Positions 22,793 to 37,600 are shown, numbered from the stretch's first letter. The stretch is DNA of 64,000 nucleotides from Dactylonectria macrodidyma (GCA_020744425.1 JAGMUV010000018.1:1240001-1304000); one strand, 5' to 3'. Numbers and translations are program-made. Notes: generated from the sequence alone by a model not told the origin.

Positions 22793-23364
22793 TGATGCGA
22801 TTGTGGCAGGACAGGGGTTAGATAGGGTTGTGGGGACTAGAGATTCAACTCTCTGGGTCTCGGGATTTTTCTAGGCATTTTTTTTTAAAAGAATATGATC
22901 ATCACTAGCTTTAATAGCTAAGGAAGCAGGGAAGCCTCTCAGTTGCGGAATTCGACAGCACTATTATTTTCTAGACTGTATGACTATTAATTTCATTACA
23001 GATTTCCTGCCTTCTATCATACTTCTTTTAATTCTGCTAAAATCGCCCTCTTCCTACAAACCCGACTGACTGCATTCGCAGTCTTCTACCTAAGCCAGGA
23101 TCTGCTGCTATAACCTTTATCTTTTCAAGCCTTATTACTTTTCGCAGTAGCGATCTAACTCAATAGAGTGTCTAATTAGACACTTTTCTAGCTATCTTAA
23201 AGAGACTAGCCTATTACCTTCACTTATAGTAATACTAGAAGCAGCCGCTGCTAACCTCTGCTAGAGGCAGTAGGACAGCGTCTGTCGTAATTAGCCCTAG
23301 CGGCCCTAGAAAGATAGCTAGCTATTTAAGTATAGTTTCTTCCTCATCCGCTAAAGTCATTTCA
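22793..23364 (+). repeat. 5' LTR of Y
   Basis: 572 bp, TG...CA, aligned over its full length with 45,117-45,688; differences are nearly all C/T or G/A. Its outer (left) 70 bases keep CA/TG steps while its inner half is converted. Contains an inner palindromic-looking AGTGTCTAATTAGACACTT near 23,170. Confidence 0.92.
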
Positions 23365-23499
23365 TTAGAGGTCACAGTAGGGCGGCAAGTCTATTATTAA
23401 CTGAGTATAAAACTTAGTATTAATAGATACACCTTTTAGCTATAGTTACTAAATAACTTAATAATTATAGAATAAGTGAGAATAGAAGACTTAGGGAAC

Positions 23500-24947
23500 T
23501 TTATTAACCTTAAAAAATATGGAGTTATTTATTAGGAAAAAGGAGGTTAGGTCTTAGGAAAAGTAGAAATAAAAGTAGATACTAAACCTTTACTAAAGCT
23601 AGGGCCAGCCCTAGCTAACTTATCTATAAGAAGGGCTTTAAAGCTTAAGAGTGTTAGAATAGCTAGGAAAGTGTTTAATAAGACGATCTATTATAAGAAA
23701 AGCTAATTAAAAGAAAGGAAATCTAGCTAGAACTATATTCTAGATTAATAAATGCCTGAATAGTAAAGTGTTAATAGAGCCTTAACTAAGTAAATTATAG
23801 TATTAGTCCTACTATTAGTATAAGTAATTATAAAGAGTATAGCTCTAATAATACTATTATATTTAGTAATAAAAAGCGAGAGGAGATAACTAAAGAAAAA
23901 GAAAATAAAGAAAGGGCTACTATTAGCTAAAAGGGTATCGGATTAGAATAACACCTCTAGATAAGCATTAAATAGGGAGATTTCTTTAAGAATGATTATT
24001 ACATTCTACACTTTTATATTAACCTTATGATTATAAGAAGCAGCTAGCTATTAAATGCCTCTTTCGAAGCCTATTAATAAGACCGGAGGGGATAAAGTTA
24101 TTATATTACTAACCTCAGACCCTAAGGAGACTTAGAGCATAACGGATCGCTATTACTAACTAAAATCACTCTCTATTAGCTAAAAAGCATCTAATAGAAC
24201 ACTTTTACCTAATTAAATACTAAAAACACAGAATACTAACTAATAATCTTATAATTAATTAACCTTTAGATCGAACTTATAGTAATAAAAACTTTTTAAA
24301 GACCTTATTAACTTAGGATCTGAGCTAAGTAATAGAATAATGACTCTAGAACTGCCTAATAATAATATTAAAGCTAGATATAAAAAGGCAGAAGTTCCTT
24401 TATATGAATTTTATAGTAAATTCTCTAGTAAGAATATTTCTAGCTTCTTATAGTTATATAAAAACTATCTTAATAGTAGACTAAGTAAGCTAAAAAAAAG
24501 GAGGATATTTATACTTAACTTTATTTATAATAACTGCTAGTTACTAGTAGAAAGGTCCTTCTAAGGAGAAATATAGTCTAAAATAAAGGTAAAGCTAAAA
24601 GAAGTCTTTAAAAACTTAGATAAAGAATAGATTAACTAGCCCGCTTAAGTAATCAAATGGATAAATAAGCAATTATTATTAGATGCTTCTAAAGGCTAAA
24701 TACTCTAATAGTTAAAAAAACATAAAGAAGTTAGCTCCTTATTAACTAGAAATCAGAACTTAAAGGAATGATTAATATATATAATCTTTAATACACTTCT
24801 TTATTAGCTTATTATTAGAATTTATAAAAGTAAAAGAAAGCTAATTAAAAAGATATAAGTAATAGATTATAATAACTTATTTAATCTAATTATAAGCATA
24901 CTTAAGTAAGATAGGAACTTCTAAAAGTTTATAAATAAAGCTAGAAA
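23500..24947 (+). pseudogene. gag relic of Y, first part
   Basis: Plus-strand Gypsy-type capsid relic: a long Lys/Arg/Gln-rich coding stretch with RIP-type stops, then segments such as LGSELSNRIMTLELPNNN and EFYSKFSSKNISSFLQLY. It is cut at 24,952 by X2; the sequence resumes at 30,640 after the second GAAAC. Confidence 0.7.
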
Positions 24948-24952
24948 GAAAC
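24948..24952. repeat. Target-site duplication of X2, left copy (GAAAC)
   Basis: GAAAC precedes X2 and is repeated at 30,635-30,639 directly after it. Confidence 0.9.
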
Positions 24953-25175
24953 TGTTAGATTTAGGCAGTATGTATAGCACTTTAGTTATTAAGAGCTTAT
25001 ATATATATATATTATGCATATTATTATCTAGGCTGACCTTACAGTAGTTAGGAGTATTATATATAGTATTTACTACCTTCTTATTTAGGCTATGCTTAGT
25101 ATGCTCTTAGTAGTTATATGCCTGACTGAGGTTACCTAATTATATGCATAACTATATGTATAATCTATTCTAATA
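24953..25175 (-). repeat. 3' LTR of X2
   Basis: Begins TGTTAGATTTAGG in plus coordinates; matches 30,412-30,634 apart from C/T and G/A changes, of which this copy carries more. Confidence 0.88.
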
Positions 25176-25319
25176 CGCCCCTTTAGCTTTACAGTCCCTC
25201 CACTAAGCTACACTTTACTTTATAGCTTCTTTGCCTTTTCCTTATTTCTTCTTTATTTAATTTTATCTATTAAGTTAATTAGCTTTAGTTACTTAAAGAA
25301 GCTTAAGTAACCGTCTTCT

Positions 25320-28300
25320 AATAGGTTCTTTATTAATCTATTAGTAAGCATTTAAATAGTAGGCATATAGATAATATTAATTCTCTCTTTAATAATTTCT
25401 TAGTATAACTAATAATTATAAATATTAATATACTTAAGCTTTATATATAATTATATTAGTTCTATAGTAATAAGGCAGATAGTCTGTTTATTATTATATT
25501 TAATTATAATCCTTATTATTATTATAACTACTTAGTAAGCTATTAGAGAGTTTAAGTTAACCTTTAATATAAAGATAAGTTAGCTTATAAAAAGAGCTTT
25601 TTTAGCTATTTAGGAAAGTGCTAAGAGCTCTGCCTTTATTATTAATATTATGATTATATCCTGCTTATTAGCTCTTTAGGAAGTGATCTTACTAAAGAGC
25701 TTTATAATAAATGCTTAAGAACTCTAATGATTTATTAAGTTATTAGTAAAGCTAGTATTTAAAGTAACTTATAGTCTATCTTTTTTACTACTAGCTATAG
25801 CTCTATATTTAAGATAAAGACCTTTTATTTATATAAAGTATTATAAGGCTCTATCTATAGCTCTTTATTACTACAGTCTAGGGTTCTAATTAAACCTAAC
25901 TAGTTAGCTTATAATAAAAGCTATATTTAGTTAAGTTATTATTACTATATATATAATAGTACTAATCTTCTTAAAGTATAGGTTAATATTACTAAGGCTT
26001 ATTATTATATTATATAATAAAAGTTCTTTATAAATTATTAGAGTTATTAATATTAAGTTTAGTAAGTCTTTAAAAAGTAAATAGTGCATTTTATTAATAT
26101 AAATAGCTTATAATAACTATAGCTTTCTTATTCTATAATTTTAAATAATCTTAATTTCTAAGAACTATTAAAGCGGCTTATTACTTATAATATTATATAT
26201 TTTCTATAGTTCTACTATTAGTAATATTACCTTACTCTTAATATACTTAGGGAAATAGAGAATATAGTTATTTATATAGAAGAAGAAGATAATATCTTTA
26301 TAAAGCTAATAGTAGTCCTTACTAAGTACTTAGTAAAAGCCTGCTTATAGTAAGCCCTTTTTAAAGTGCTTTTACTATAGTAATAGTAATTAATAAAGAC
26401 TATAGAGAGCTTTCTATAGCTTTAGGATTCTTTCTAGCTTCTTATATTCTATAAGCATTTATATATAAATATCTTTATCTAACTTTATATATATAAATAT
26501 ATTAATTATATTATATTATAGTATATTATAGTTAAATTAATTAACTAGAGCTATAAGAGTTTTAAATAATATACTTATTAAAATTACTATATAAATCTCT
26601 TAATTATTAATTACTTATTAGTCTTTATATATAATAAAGCATACTTTTATCTTTATAAATTTACTATACTTATTAAGTTTATAAATATAGACCTAGTAAT
26701 AGCTAAGTATTTATTAACTATTTACTAAGGCTTTTATAACTTTAATCTATAATTAAAAATCTATATAACTTTATAAATATAATCTTTTTACTTTAAGAAG
26801 AGCATTCTAATAAGGATGACTTACTATTATTATATATAAGCTAAGAAGGGTCTATAATAAGTACTAAAGTATATTAATATATAATAACCTTTCCTTTTTA
26901 AATATAGAGCTTTCTATCTATAAAGGCTTTTATACTATTATTAATATAGGGCTCTTTAATCTTAGAAGCTTTTATATACTTATATCCTTTATAATCTAAG
27001 AGTAGACTTATCTTCCCTTACTAAATGCTTGCTTAGAGCTGGCCAGGCCTTTGCTAAATACTTTATAGTTATCCGTACGATACTTAGGTAACTAGAGCCT
27101 CCTAGCTAAGAATGCGGCCTTAAATGACTTATGCTACTTTACTAGTCTATTAGCAGGGCCTTATTAAACCTTCTAAGACTCCCTTTATCTGCTTAAGAGT
27201 TAGTATATAGAGCTCTCTATCTTTAGAGCATATTATATACCCGCCTTTAACCTTTAGTTAGCCGCTTCCTTACGCCCCTTTATACTTAGCCTAGAGGCTA
27301 AAGTGTGGAAAAACGCGATTAATAATAATAGAGGAAGTATTAGAAGAGGTTTAAACTTAGTTATAGTATATTTATATACCCCTTTAGATTTAAGTACTTT
27401 ATTAATAGCCTTATGATTATTTAGTAAGTATTCTCTAAATAAATTATTATTATCTTCTTTTATTACTTTATTTACTTCTTTATTAAGTAATTATAATAAT
27501 TATTACTTAGCTTATGCTTATATTACTATAAGTTTTTTAATATATTATTAAATAGCTTTAAGATTCTATTACTTTAAATCGTCTTAAAGACTCTCTATCT
27601 ATTTATTAAATAGATATTACTTATTAAATAAGATATTTCTTATTATAAAAACTTCTTTATATAAGGGGTTCTAGATTCTAAATGAATTACTTAATATATA
27701 GCCTATTAAGAAATCAATTCATACTCTTAAAGCCTGTTTTTAAAGCTAGTTTCTTTATAATTATATATCTATAGTTAATATAAAGACCTTATAACTATAT
27801 GCTTAAAGGTATAAGAGGTCAGGCTTTACTAAGTAATTACTATAGAATTAGTAATAGAATAATTTATATAAAGTCTTTCTATTTTTATAAATTAAAAGTA
27901 TATAGTTATAAAAGTAAGTAATAGCCTTAATTAATTCTAACTATAAGTATTCTAATAACTTAGCTCCTATATATATTATATAGCTTTTTAATATAATAAT
28001 TATAGTAATGCATTTTACTCTTCTATTTTATACTTAAGTATTTAAAGCTAAGAGCTTAATATATATTTCTTAAGTAGTTAATAATTTAGCGATTTATAAG
28101 TATATTTCTATTATTTTATTATTATACTTAAATACTTTAACCTTAATAGAGTATTATACTTTTAATATCCTAAGGAAGTGAATAATTATTATATAAATAG
28201 TAAGTATTAAGTAATTATTAATATAATAGTCCTAAGAATACTCTATTACTCAGTTTATAAAGATCTATATAAATATATAGCCTATATAGCCTAGGATTAT

Positions 28301-30360
28301 TAAATAGAAATCTAAAGCTATTCATTCTCTTAGTTTTACTTATGCTATTATTTTTTAAAGAGCTTTACGAACTGCTTAGTAAGCCTTTACTATACTATAT
28401 ATATTATAGTTAATAGTTATTATTCATTAAAGGCCTTTAGGCTCTTCTATCTTCAGCCTAATGCTTCTTATAGTTATTATAAGGCAATATAAGGAGTCTA
28501 GGCTTAGATATCTAAGTCTTTAGTACTAAGTTATTATATCCTCTAGTATTAGCTTTCTAAGAGTCTATAATATAAAGTGAGACTTTTTCTATAGTATATT
28601 AGCTATTATTACTACTATATACTCTATAACCCTTTTCTAAGTATTTAGTAAATTTACTACTCTATCTTTCTATTTTAAGACTTATTACTCTTACTTCTTA
28701 TTAATAGTACTTAAGAAAGACCTATCTAATTTTTATAGATAGTTATTACTTAGTCTAATATCTTACTAAAGGCCTTATTATCTTAGCTTTAAGAATAAAA
28801 TGAGATTTATAGTAAGAGATTTATATAGAGTAATATTATAAAAGGTAAGCCTTCTTAATAAGCTATTAGCATTTATTAGAGTAATAATCGCTTTTTTATA
28901 GCTATTAATTAGCATTTAAGTAGTTCTTAATTAAAAGAAATCTCTTAATAAGACTGCTTATAAGTTCTTTATTTAGCTTATATTTTAAAAGATATATAAA
29001 GTTATTTCTAAATCTAAGAGAATATAGTTTTATAATATATAGTAAATACTAGCTATTAGTTCAGTATTTATTATATAATTACTAATAATTAAAACTATAT
29101 TCATTATATAAGTACTAACTAGTTATAATTAGGCTGATTTCTCTAGCTTAATCTTTCTAATCTATTTAACTAAGTTATCTTTATTCTCTTCTAGCTATTT
29201 ATTAAACCTTTTAGTTATATAAAGCTACAGTTTAAATTAATTAGATTTATTCTCTAGAAAGGCATAAAAGTAATATAAAAGTAAATAAAGTTAATAGTAT
29301 ACTAAGCATTTAGCTTTATTATCTAATCTAATGCTCTAATACTATCTCTTCTTAATAGTTATTCATTAAGTATTTACTAAGCTATTAGCTTCTTTTTATA
29401 TACTTCTTTTACTATAAAAGGCTCTTTAACTTACTCTTCCTTACTATAGAGTCTTTAGCCATTTAATAATCTCTTAGCGAATATCTACTATAACTAGACT
29501 GACTATTAAAGTGCTTATTCAGACTTAATCTATCTATATAATGCTATATATATTAGTCTAAGCCTATAAGTATATTAACTAAAGAGCTATTATAAGGTCT
29601 CTAAGCTATTAATTAAGTTCTATTACTTCTTAGAGGCTAATATCCTAAGCCTTATTAATAGCATTTTACTATCTTTTAAGCTAGTTAGTTATAGTAGTGT
29701 TAGTCTTAATCTTTCTTTAAGGTAATTCTCTTAGGATCTTATAGTATATTTAGTAAGCCTTCTGCTTTTATAGTTCGGTTATTAAAGCGAACTTATTATA
29801 GATTGACTGAATCTACTTAGGCAGACTAGTCTCTGGCTTATAGTAGTATTAAGAGAGTGATTTATTAAGTGTCTTAAGGACTTAGTTCTTTATATTCTTT
29901 ATTCTAGTCTAGAATTCCTTATAATACTTATTATAGTATTTATAGTTAGCTTATAAAGCATTATATATTTAGAGACCCTTTTTAAGTAATTCACTAATAT
30001 CTTAAGCTTTTAGTATTATATTATCTTCTTTATTAAAAGTAGAGTCTTTATTATTAGTTACTATTATAATAGTCTTAGTATGATTACTAGAGGCTGCTAA
30101 TAACTTAGTAAGCCTTATATAAGTGATTAAAGCTAGCTTCTTCTTAAATTAAGTAATATTTAGTAGAATTAGGGCCTTTAAGATTAGCTTTAGTTTATTC
30201 TTCTTCTTAGGGTTAAGATAGTCTTAGAAGTCTTTATTTATAGCTATAGTCTTTAGAATCTTAAACTATATAATCTAATCTTTATCTATAATTAGCTTAG
30301 TGCTTATAATAGTTATTATGCTTTTAGTGACTGCTTATTAAGCACTTATAGACAGCCTAC
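25320..30360 (-). pseudogene. gag-pol relic of X2
   Basis: Minus-strand Copia polyprotein relic parallel to X1: gag near 29,840-30,360, integrase in the middle, RT/RNase H towards 25,400-26,500. Riddled with RIP-type stops. Domain borders are taken from the X1 reading. Confidence 0.75.
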
Positions 30361-30411
30361 TACCTAAAGCGGTAATTGCTAGTAGATATAATTATATATA
30401 AGACTCTTAAT

Positions 30412-30634
30412 TATTAGATTTAGGTAGTATGTATAGTACCTTAGTTATTAAGAGCCTATATATATGTATATTATGTATATTATTATCTAAGCTGACCCTG
30501 TAGTAATTAGGGGTATTATATGCAGTATTTACTGCCTTCTTATTTAGGCTATGCTTAGCGTGCCCTCAGTGGTCACACGCCTGACTGAGGTCACCTGATT
30601 ATGTGTATGACTGTGCGCATGATCTATTCTAATA
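30412..30634 (-). repeat. 5' LTR of X2
   Basis: Less mutated than its partner: it keeps GCGTGCCCTCAGTGGTCAC and TGACTGTGCGCATGATC near its right end. Ends next to the GAAAC duplication. Confidence 0.88.
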
Positions 30635-30639
30635 GAAAC

Positions 30640-33600
30640 CAGCTACTCTAAAGACTATATAAAGAGTGGACTTTATAGAGCCCGCTTTAAAAACCTAATT
30701 CTCTATATAGTTATTACTAGCCTTAAGTATATAAGATCCTATAGAAGAACTGATGAGGATGATTTAGAAAATAAGTATTAACTTTATAAAGAAAACTAAT
30801 AATTTAAATAAAAAGCTTAAATAAGTTCTATAGTTCTAGTAAGATAAGTTAAGGCTCTTTTAAGTAAACCTAGTAGTCTAGTAAAGTCACCCCTATGATT
30901 TAAACACTCATTCTAATAATAATAAAATATATATTAATACTAGCTATATAAAAAACTTAGATATAAAATACTAATACTATAAAGTACTAAGCCACTTTCC
31001 TATTTAATATATTAAGCTGGAAAGGGATTGAGATACTAGGTTCTTAAATTACAATTCTGAGTTAAGAGTAGTATAAATTAGGAAATATAAAGCTATACTG
31101 CTTCTAAAGGTTGTGTAAAGAGTTGCCTAGCTAGAGGGAGTTAAGAAGCTAGCTATAGCTTAGATCAGTTTCTTTCTAAACTCCCCTATAATAGAATTCC
31201 TTCTGAAACTAAAGGAGAACTCTATTATAAGGAATTAGAACCTTATATAAGAAGAGTATAACTTTATCTCTAACTTCTAAAAGCATAATAAATGCTCGCT
31301 CTTTAATAACCTTATTATCTAAAGTGTAAGTAAGAAGACTGGATAGCTAGTTAGAGAATCGACTTTTACTAATATTATTATAATCTTAAATAAACTAAAA
31401 GAAAACCCTTATAAAGTCCTTATTAATAATAATACATTCTATACTAATATTAATAAATACTAGTAAGTAGAAGACTTAATAAGTAATAATAATATATAAG
31501 TAAAGGAGAAAGGTAAGATTATAGTCTTAAAAATCCTTAATTATAATAATTCAGAGGATTATGCTTTTAATTACTTAATCCTAAAGGAGGACTAAGAGAT
31601 AAATATTAATGCATTTCTAATGCATTCTAGCCTAAGTAAGAAGTTCTTAGAGACTAAGGTTTAAGTCATAATCCTATAAATTATTAAATATGACTCTGAG
31701 TTTAGTAGATTAATAGTTAAAACCCTAAAGGACTTAGTTAATAGAGTTATAGCTATATAGTAGATTAAACTGCCTGAATTAGACTGGAAATAGCAAAAGA
31801 AAGCTATAGAAGTTAACTTAGTATAGGCCTAAGTTTTAAATAGCTTTTTAGAAGACTATTTTAAAGAGATTGTAGTAAGTTATAGTATTAATTCTATAAC
31901 TATAGAAGAAGGAGGTTAAGACTGACTAATTATAACAAACTCCCTACTTATACTTAGTAACTATCTGATTATAAAAGGCAATTCTACTTATAAGGTCTTA
32001 GTAAGAAGAAAGATGACTCTAAATAACTTAAAAGTATTTAATAAAACACTCTTCTAAATAAATATTAACTTTATAGTTATAAGGAAACTATAAAAACTCT
32101 CTCTCTATTAAGACCTACTAAGGCTATAAGTAAGGATTAAAAACGCTAATAATCAGACTTAGGAAGCTATCCTAGACTCTAAAGCAGAAGGAAATATTAT
32201 CTTTAATACAATAGCTTATAAATATAAGCTATTAGTACAGCCCTCTTTTACTAAGACTATATCTTTTTTAAATAACTATATAGTAATATTAAGAGTAGTT
32301 AATATAAGCATTTTCCTTAGTAATATCTATATTAAATAGAGGTTATATATAGCTTTAATTAGAGCTATTTTAATCCCCTTTATTCTAAAGATACTATTCT
32401 TTAGAAGTACTAAAATCACTTTTAATTATAATACTATACTAAGTAAAATGATTATAGTATACTAACTAAAGAACATTAGGCTAATAAGCGCTATTACTAG
32501 TAATTTATAATAGGAATACCCAGACCTTATCTAAGAGGCTTTAAATAGACTATTATAAGTAATAAAAGACTCTTTAAACCACTACTAATAGCTAACTATA
32601 ATTTAAAGGATAATAATATTAAGCATCTAATAAGACACTTTAATAAATAAATAGCTTAAAAGATTTTCCTAATTATATTAGAAGATTAGATTAATAATAA
32701 TATTCTAATAAGTAATAAAGAAAACTAAATAAGCAATCTAAATCCTTTACTTAATTTAAAAGGAAACTATATATGAATTAATACTATATATAAATATAAA
32801 GCTAATAAGATTCACCCTAAGGATAATATCCCTTTAGATAGATTAATTTTAGAAGGTAATCCCTTTTAAAAGGAAAAGAGGTAGGATAAAGTAAAGGGCG
32901 AGTTAGAAGTAGATACTCCTTATAATAAGCATATTATGCCTAAGTTCTTAAAGTTAGAAACTGGCTTAAGACTTATGCTTAAATAGTTAGAAAAGATCCT
33001 TTTACAGACTATAGAGACTCTATCCTTAAAAGAACAAGCTATCTTTAAGCAGATCTTATTTAACCGGAAAGCAGCTCTAGCCTAGACCTTTAAGGAGATA
33101 GAAGAGCTAGACTAATAAGTAGCCCCTCTATAAGTAATTAAAGTAGTCCTTTATATAGCCTAGTAAGTAAGAAATATACTAATTCCTTATAGAATTAAAA
33201 AGAAGGTTATTAATCTACTAAGAATAAGAATGAAAAGAGGGATTCTAGAAGAAAGTCATACTGCTTATAAGAACCTATAAATACTTATAACTAAAAAGAA
33301 TAAGGATTTATAGCTAATTAACTCTGTAAAGAGATATAATGCTTATACTATTAGAGATAGCTTAATAGGATTAGCTATTAATAATTTCTCTATAGAATTT
33401 AGGATATGCTAAATGCTCTTAGTACTAGATTTTTTCTTTAGTTATAATTAGATTATCTTAGTAAAAGAAAGCTGCGATTTAACTACTTTTAATACCCTTC
33501 TAAGGCTGTTCTATCTTTACAGACTCCCTTAAAGAGCTACTAACTCTATAGCCCAGTTCTTATAAGTAATAATAAGAATCCTCTTCGACTTATTACTAGA

Positions 33601-34369
33601 TATTACTTAAGCCTTTATTAATAATATAGGGATTAAAGGACTAGAAACTAACTATAGAAAAGAAGAATCCCTTCCTAATATTAAATGCTATATCCTAGAG
33701 CATCTGATTAACCTAGATAAAGTCTTATTAAACATAGAACTTACTAGCTACACAATCTTAGTAAAGAAGTCTAGCTATTACTAGAAAACTGTAGAAATAG
33801 TAGGTTTTATCTATAGTATAAGCAGCCAGAAGCCTACTAAAGCTAAGACTTTAAAGATTCTTAAATAAAAACTATATAATAACTTTATATAAGTCAGAGC
33901 CTTCCTAAGGATTACTGGCTACTATCGGATTTAGATCCTATACTATATATAGATAGCCTTACTACTAACTTAACTACTAAGGAAAAAGACACTCTAAGAG
34001 TAAAGTAAAGAATAGTAAAAGGCAATAGATTCTTTAAAATCTATAGTCATTACTGCCCCTATACTCATCTTATTAAATCTATTAGTAAAAGGTAGACTAA
34101 TTATCTTAATAACTAATTTATTAATCTTTAGCTAAAGTACTATCCTTATATAAGTCTAGAAGGAGAAGCATTATTTAATATACTATAAATCTAGCTCCTA
34201 GACTAATATTAAGAAGTACTATAATATAACTAAGCTAGAGTATAAAAGGGTGCTTTATACTATTAGATACTTATAAATATATCTATATAATGTCCCTTTT
34301 ATTCTAAAGACTGATTCTTATATTCTAATTAATCAGATTAATAATAAAGCAGATAATATTCTTACTATA
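30640..34369 (+). pseudogene. Y gag C-terminus, protease, reverse transcriptase, RNase H relic
   Basis: Plus strand. An aspartic-protease site reads ILDSKAEGNII near 32,172 (D-S-G altered by G-to-A). From about 33,090 the RT is plain: IPYRIKKKVI, FINNIGIKG at 33,613-33,639 where the second catalytic motif F-I-D-D has become F-I-N-N, then VRAFLRITGYYR, the Gypsy RT thumb/connection motif, and RNase H up to 34,369. The frame is cut by Z1 after ATAGT and continues at 39,436. Many in-frame TAG/TAA, some TGA. Confidence 0.85.
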
Positions 34370-34374
34370 ATAGT
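34370..34374. repeat. Target-site duplication of Z1, left copy (ATAGT)
   Basis: ATAGT precedes the Z1 LTR and follows it at 39,431-39,435. Confidence 0.9.
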
Positions 34375-34552
34375 TATTAGATATATTAGAGGCGAAAGTT
34401 ACTACTTATTACCACCTATTGCTATGAGGCTTAGCAATCAGCTTCTAGCTAATTCTATACAGAAGAGAAAGAGTATATAAAGCTTGCTCTAAAACCTTAA
34501 GGCATAAGTAGTAAGGATAGAATACACAATTTTTATACCCTAATATTTAATA
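34375..34552 (+). repeat. 5' LTR of Z1
   Basis: 178 bp. Starts TATTAGATATATTAGAGG (TG to TA by RIP) and holds a tandem ACCTATTGCT-type repeat and a TATA box (GAGTATATAAAGCTTGCTC). Confidence 0.9.
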
Positions 34553-34649
34553 ATTAAGAGTCTTACTGCCTTAACCCATTTTAATATCTTTTAAATCCTT
34601 TTATTATATTTATAATGCTGTATAGAAAATCCTAAAAAGAAGGTCTTAT

Positions 34650-37600
34650 AGCTATTCTTATAAAACCCAGGGACTTTCTAGACTGAGAGTATGAATTCCT
34701 TCTTTAGGTTAACCTTCTAGGTCTATAATAGTACTTTAAAAGGAAGATTTTCCTTAAAGAGGAACTAGCCTTCTTAGATATTAGAAGATATAAATACATT
34801 AAGATAATAGTAGTATAATGGACTATTTAATTAGAAATACCTAAGACTGAAGGGACTAATTTAGATAATATATAGAAAATAACTAATAGAATATAGTCTT
34901 TATCTAACCTAATTGAATAAGGTCAGAAGAGCTTTTAATAGGACCTCTTTTTCTATTAGCTTTAAGAAAAGTTATTAGAAAGATAGAAGAAGTCTTTAAG
35001 AACTCTCTAAGACTGGATTATCTAAACTATCTCTCCTAGTTATATCCAGACCTATTATTAGCTGCATAAGTCAATCTATAAATAGCATTATAATCTCTAT
35101 GCTTAATGTAGGAGGTTAGAAGTAGATAAAATATAAGATGCTTAAAATATATACTTAATCCTTATAAAAATACTTCTAAAGACCGTAACTTAAGCACTTA
35201 AATAGTTAGAAGAGTGGGAGGAAGCCTTAGTTAAAGGATAGTAATAAAAGGTCCTTAAGACCCTCTTTTATAGCTCTTAGGCATATGACTTCTTTAATAT
35301 CTTTTTATAACTTCTCCCTGCTTAGATAGCAGCCTATGAAATTAGCTAATAAAACCTGATCTAAGATAAATCTCTTATCTATTAAGATCTAGCGAATGCC
35401 TTCTAGAATAAGCTTAAAAATACAAAGGCCTTACAGAGCCTAGGTTATATAGGAAATTTCTCCTAAGGTGCATTCTTTATAAGCTTTACTAGAAAGGACC
35501 CCTAGGATAATGAATCAGAGGATGCTTATATTATTAAAGGTTAGTACTATTCTCTAAAGAAGGAAGGGTAAAGGATGAAGCGCTAAAGGCCTTTTAAAGA
35601 ATAGGATAAATGCCTGGCATGCGGCTTACTCTATATCCTTAAGAAATGCTTCTATATTTTCCTAAATATAGCTTAGAGAGGGTTTAGGCCTTAAGAAAAA
35701 TTTTAGATAAAGGTAAGAGAAGCCCTTAAAGAAGACCTAGACCTCTAAGTATAAGTAAAAGCTCTTACTTAGAAGAAGTCTAAGAACTTACTAAACCTAG
35801 CTATTAAAGAAACCTCTAACTAATAACTATATAGCTGGCTTATAGCTAAAGTTAATACTATATTTACTACTTAGAGTAATAACTATCCTTTATAAAAATC
35901 TTAAATCCTAAACTCTAGAATAATAATCTTAATTATAAATAACTCTAATTAACTAGCTAATCTCTAGCTAGCCCTTCTAAATAACTTTATTTAATTAAGT
36001 AATTAAAAGTTACTAATTTTAGAATATAGAATAATAATAGTTAGGCTAATAAGAACTTAAGCCCTATTACTTAAAAATATAGCCTACTATCCCTAACTCC
36101 TTATAACTCTAGTCTCCTTATATTAGCTATAGAAGAAAGGACTCTATTAAAATAATAGACATAATCTAATAACCCTTTATTATTCTAATTAAATAATCGC
36201 TTGCTTAATTAAGGACCTATATAGTTAATACATTATTAAATACTAACTAGTAGAGATAACCCTAGCGGTTTAAGTAGCTTATAAGTTCACCTCTTATACT
36301 AAGAAGGCTCTTTTAGTAAGAGAAGCTATCTGCTAGCATAACTGCTTAGAGCATCCAGGACCGTAAGCTTTTAAATACTTTATCTTAGTATCTTAAGGGG
36401 TATGAATTTAAAGACTAATAATAGTCGAATATAATACCTATAGCCTATTAAAGATTAAGAGATAAGTCAGATAGGCTCTAAGACAGTCTAATTATAGAGC
36501 TAGTAAATGCATTACTATTAATTTTTATAATTATAAAGAAGGAATAGATAACTATACTTTGCAGATATTGCTTACCTACTGATTAATAGGTTATATTTAG
36601 GATTATTACCTTATATCTTAGACAATAGAGGCTATAATTATAATCTTTAAATCCTTCTTTAAATACCTAGAAGTTTAATATAATATTAAGGTTAAAGTTA
36701 TTAAATATAATAATAAGATTATAAAAGTTAAACTATAAGTTAGAAACTTTATATAAAATAAAGCTATTATTATTAAGCCCTTAGTACTATATAGCTAAGT
36801 ATAAAATAGCAGTACTGAACGCTTAGGGGGTGTAATAAAGGATAAGGAAAGAGCTATATAAATAGGCACTAGGTTCTCTTATTAGCTATAGCCAGAAATC
36901 AGCAGAATAGCAGTTTATTTATATAACTGAACGCTAAACTATAAATCAGGCTAGAAAATACTATATAATTAATTACATATTATAATAACTAAAGCTAAAG
37001 GAATTCTATAACTAGTAAAACAGCCTAACTAAATATATCTAAGAGTATTTAATTATAAAGCCTATGCTATAACCCTTAAGGCATAATAAAAGTTTAATTA
37101 TAAGATATAACTTAAGCTAAAAGGATAGATTAGCTTTTTAATTAGATATAAATCCTTAAATATCTATAGAATCTAGATCCTTATAATTAATTGAATAGTA
37201 AGTACTTAAGATATCATTTTTAATAAAGATAAGGGCTATAATAAAGACTAAGAAAACTTTAAGAATGACCTTTTAGAAGCAGACCTAGAAGAAATCGTAC
37301 GAATTATATCCCTTTAATAAGACGAACCGATTAATTAGCTAGAGACTAAAGACTGTATTAAAGTAGACTTTCTTAAAGAAGAAGACTTAAATAAACTTAT
37401 AAGAGATTGTCTTATAATAGTGATTAATAAAATCTTATAAGCAAAAAGGGCAGAATATAAAGACTTCCTTATACTTTTAGATATACTACTATCTGCTCTA
37501 CTTATATAATTACTTTAAAATGTATTAGAATAAGGGAATAAAATAATTATATAATAAGCAGCTTTTCTAATTAGAACTAAATCTTCTTTATAAACCTTAA

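Larger units (their letters stand above)
24953..30634 (-). mobile_element. X2: Ty1/Copia LTR retrotransposon, full length, reversed, inside Y
   Basis: 5,682 bp with 223-bp LTRs at 24,953-25,175 and 30,412-30,634, flanked by GAAAC on both sides. Coding sense is on the minus strand, so the 5' LTR is the right-hand one. Its internal sequence is the reverse complement of X1 throughout, which let me prove where Y interrupts X1. Heavy RIP: almost every TpG/CpA is now TpA, and frames are full of TAA and TAG. Confidence 0.9.
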
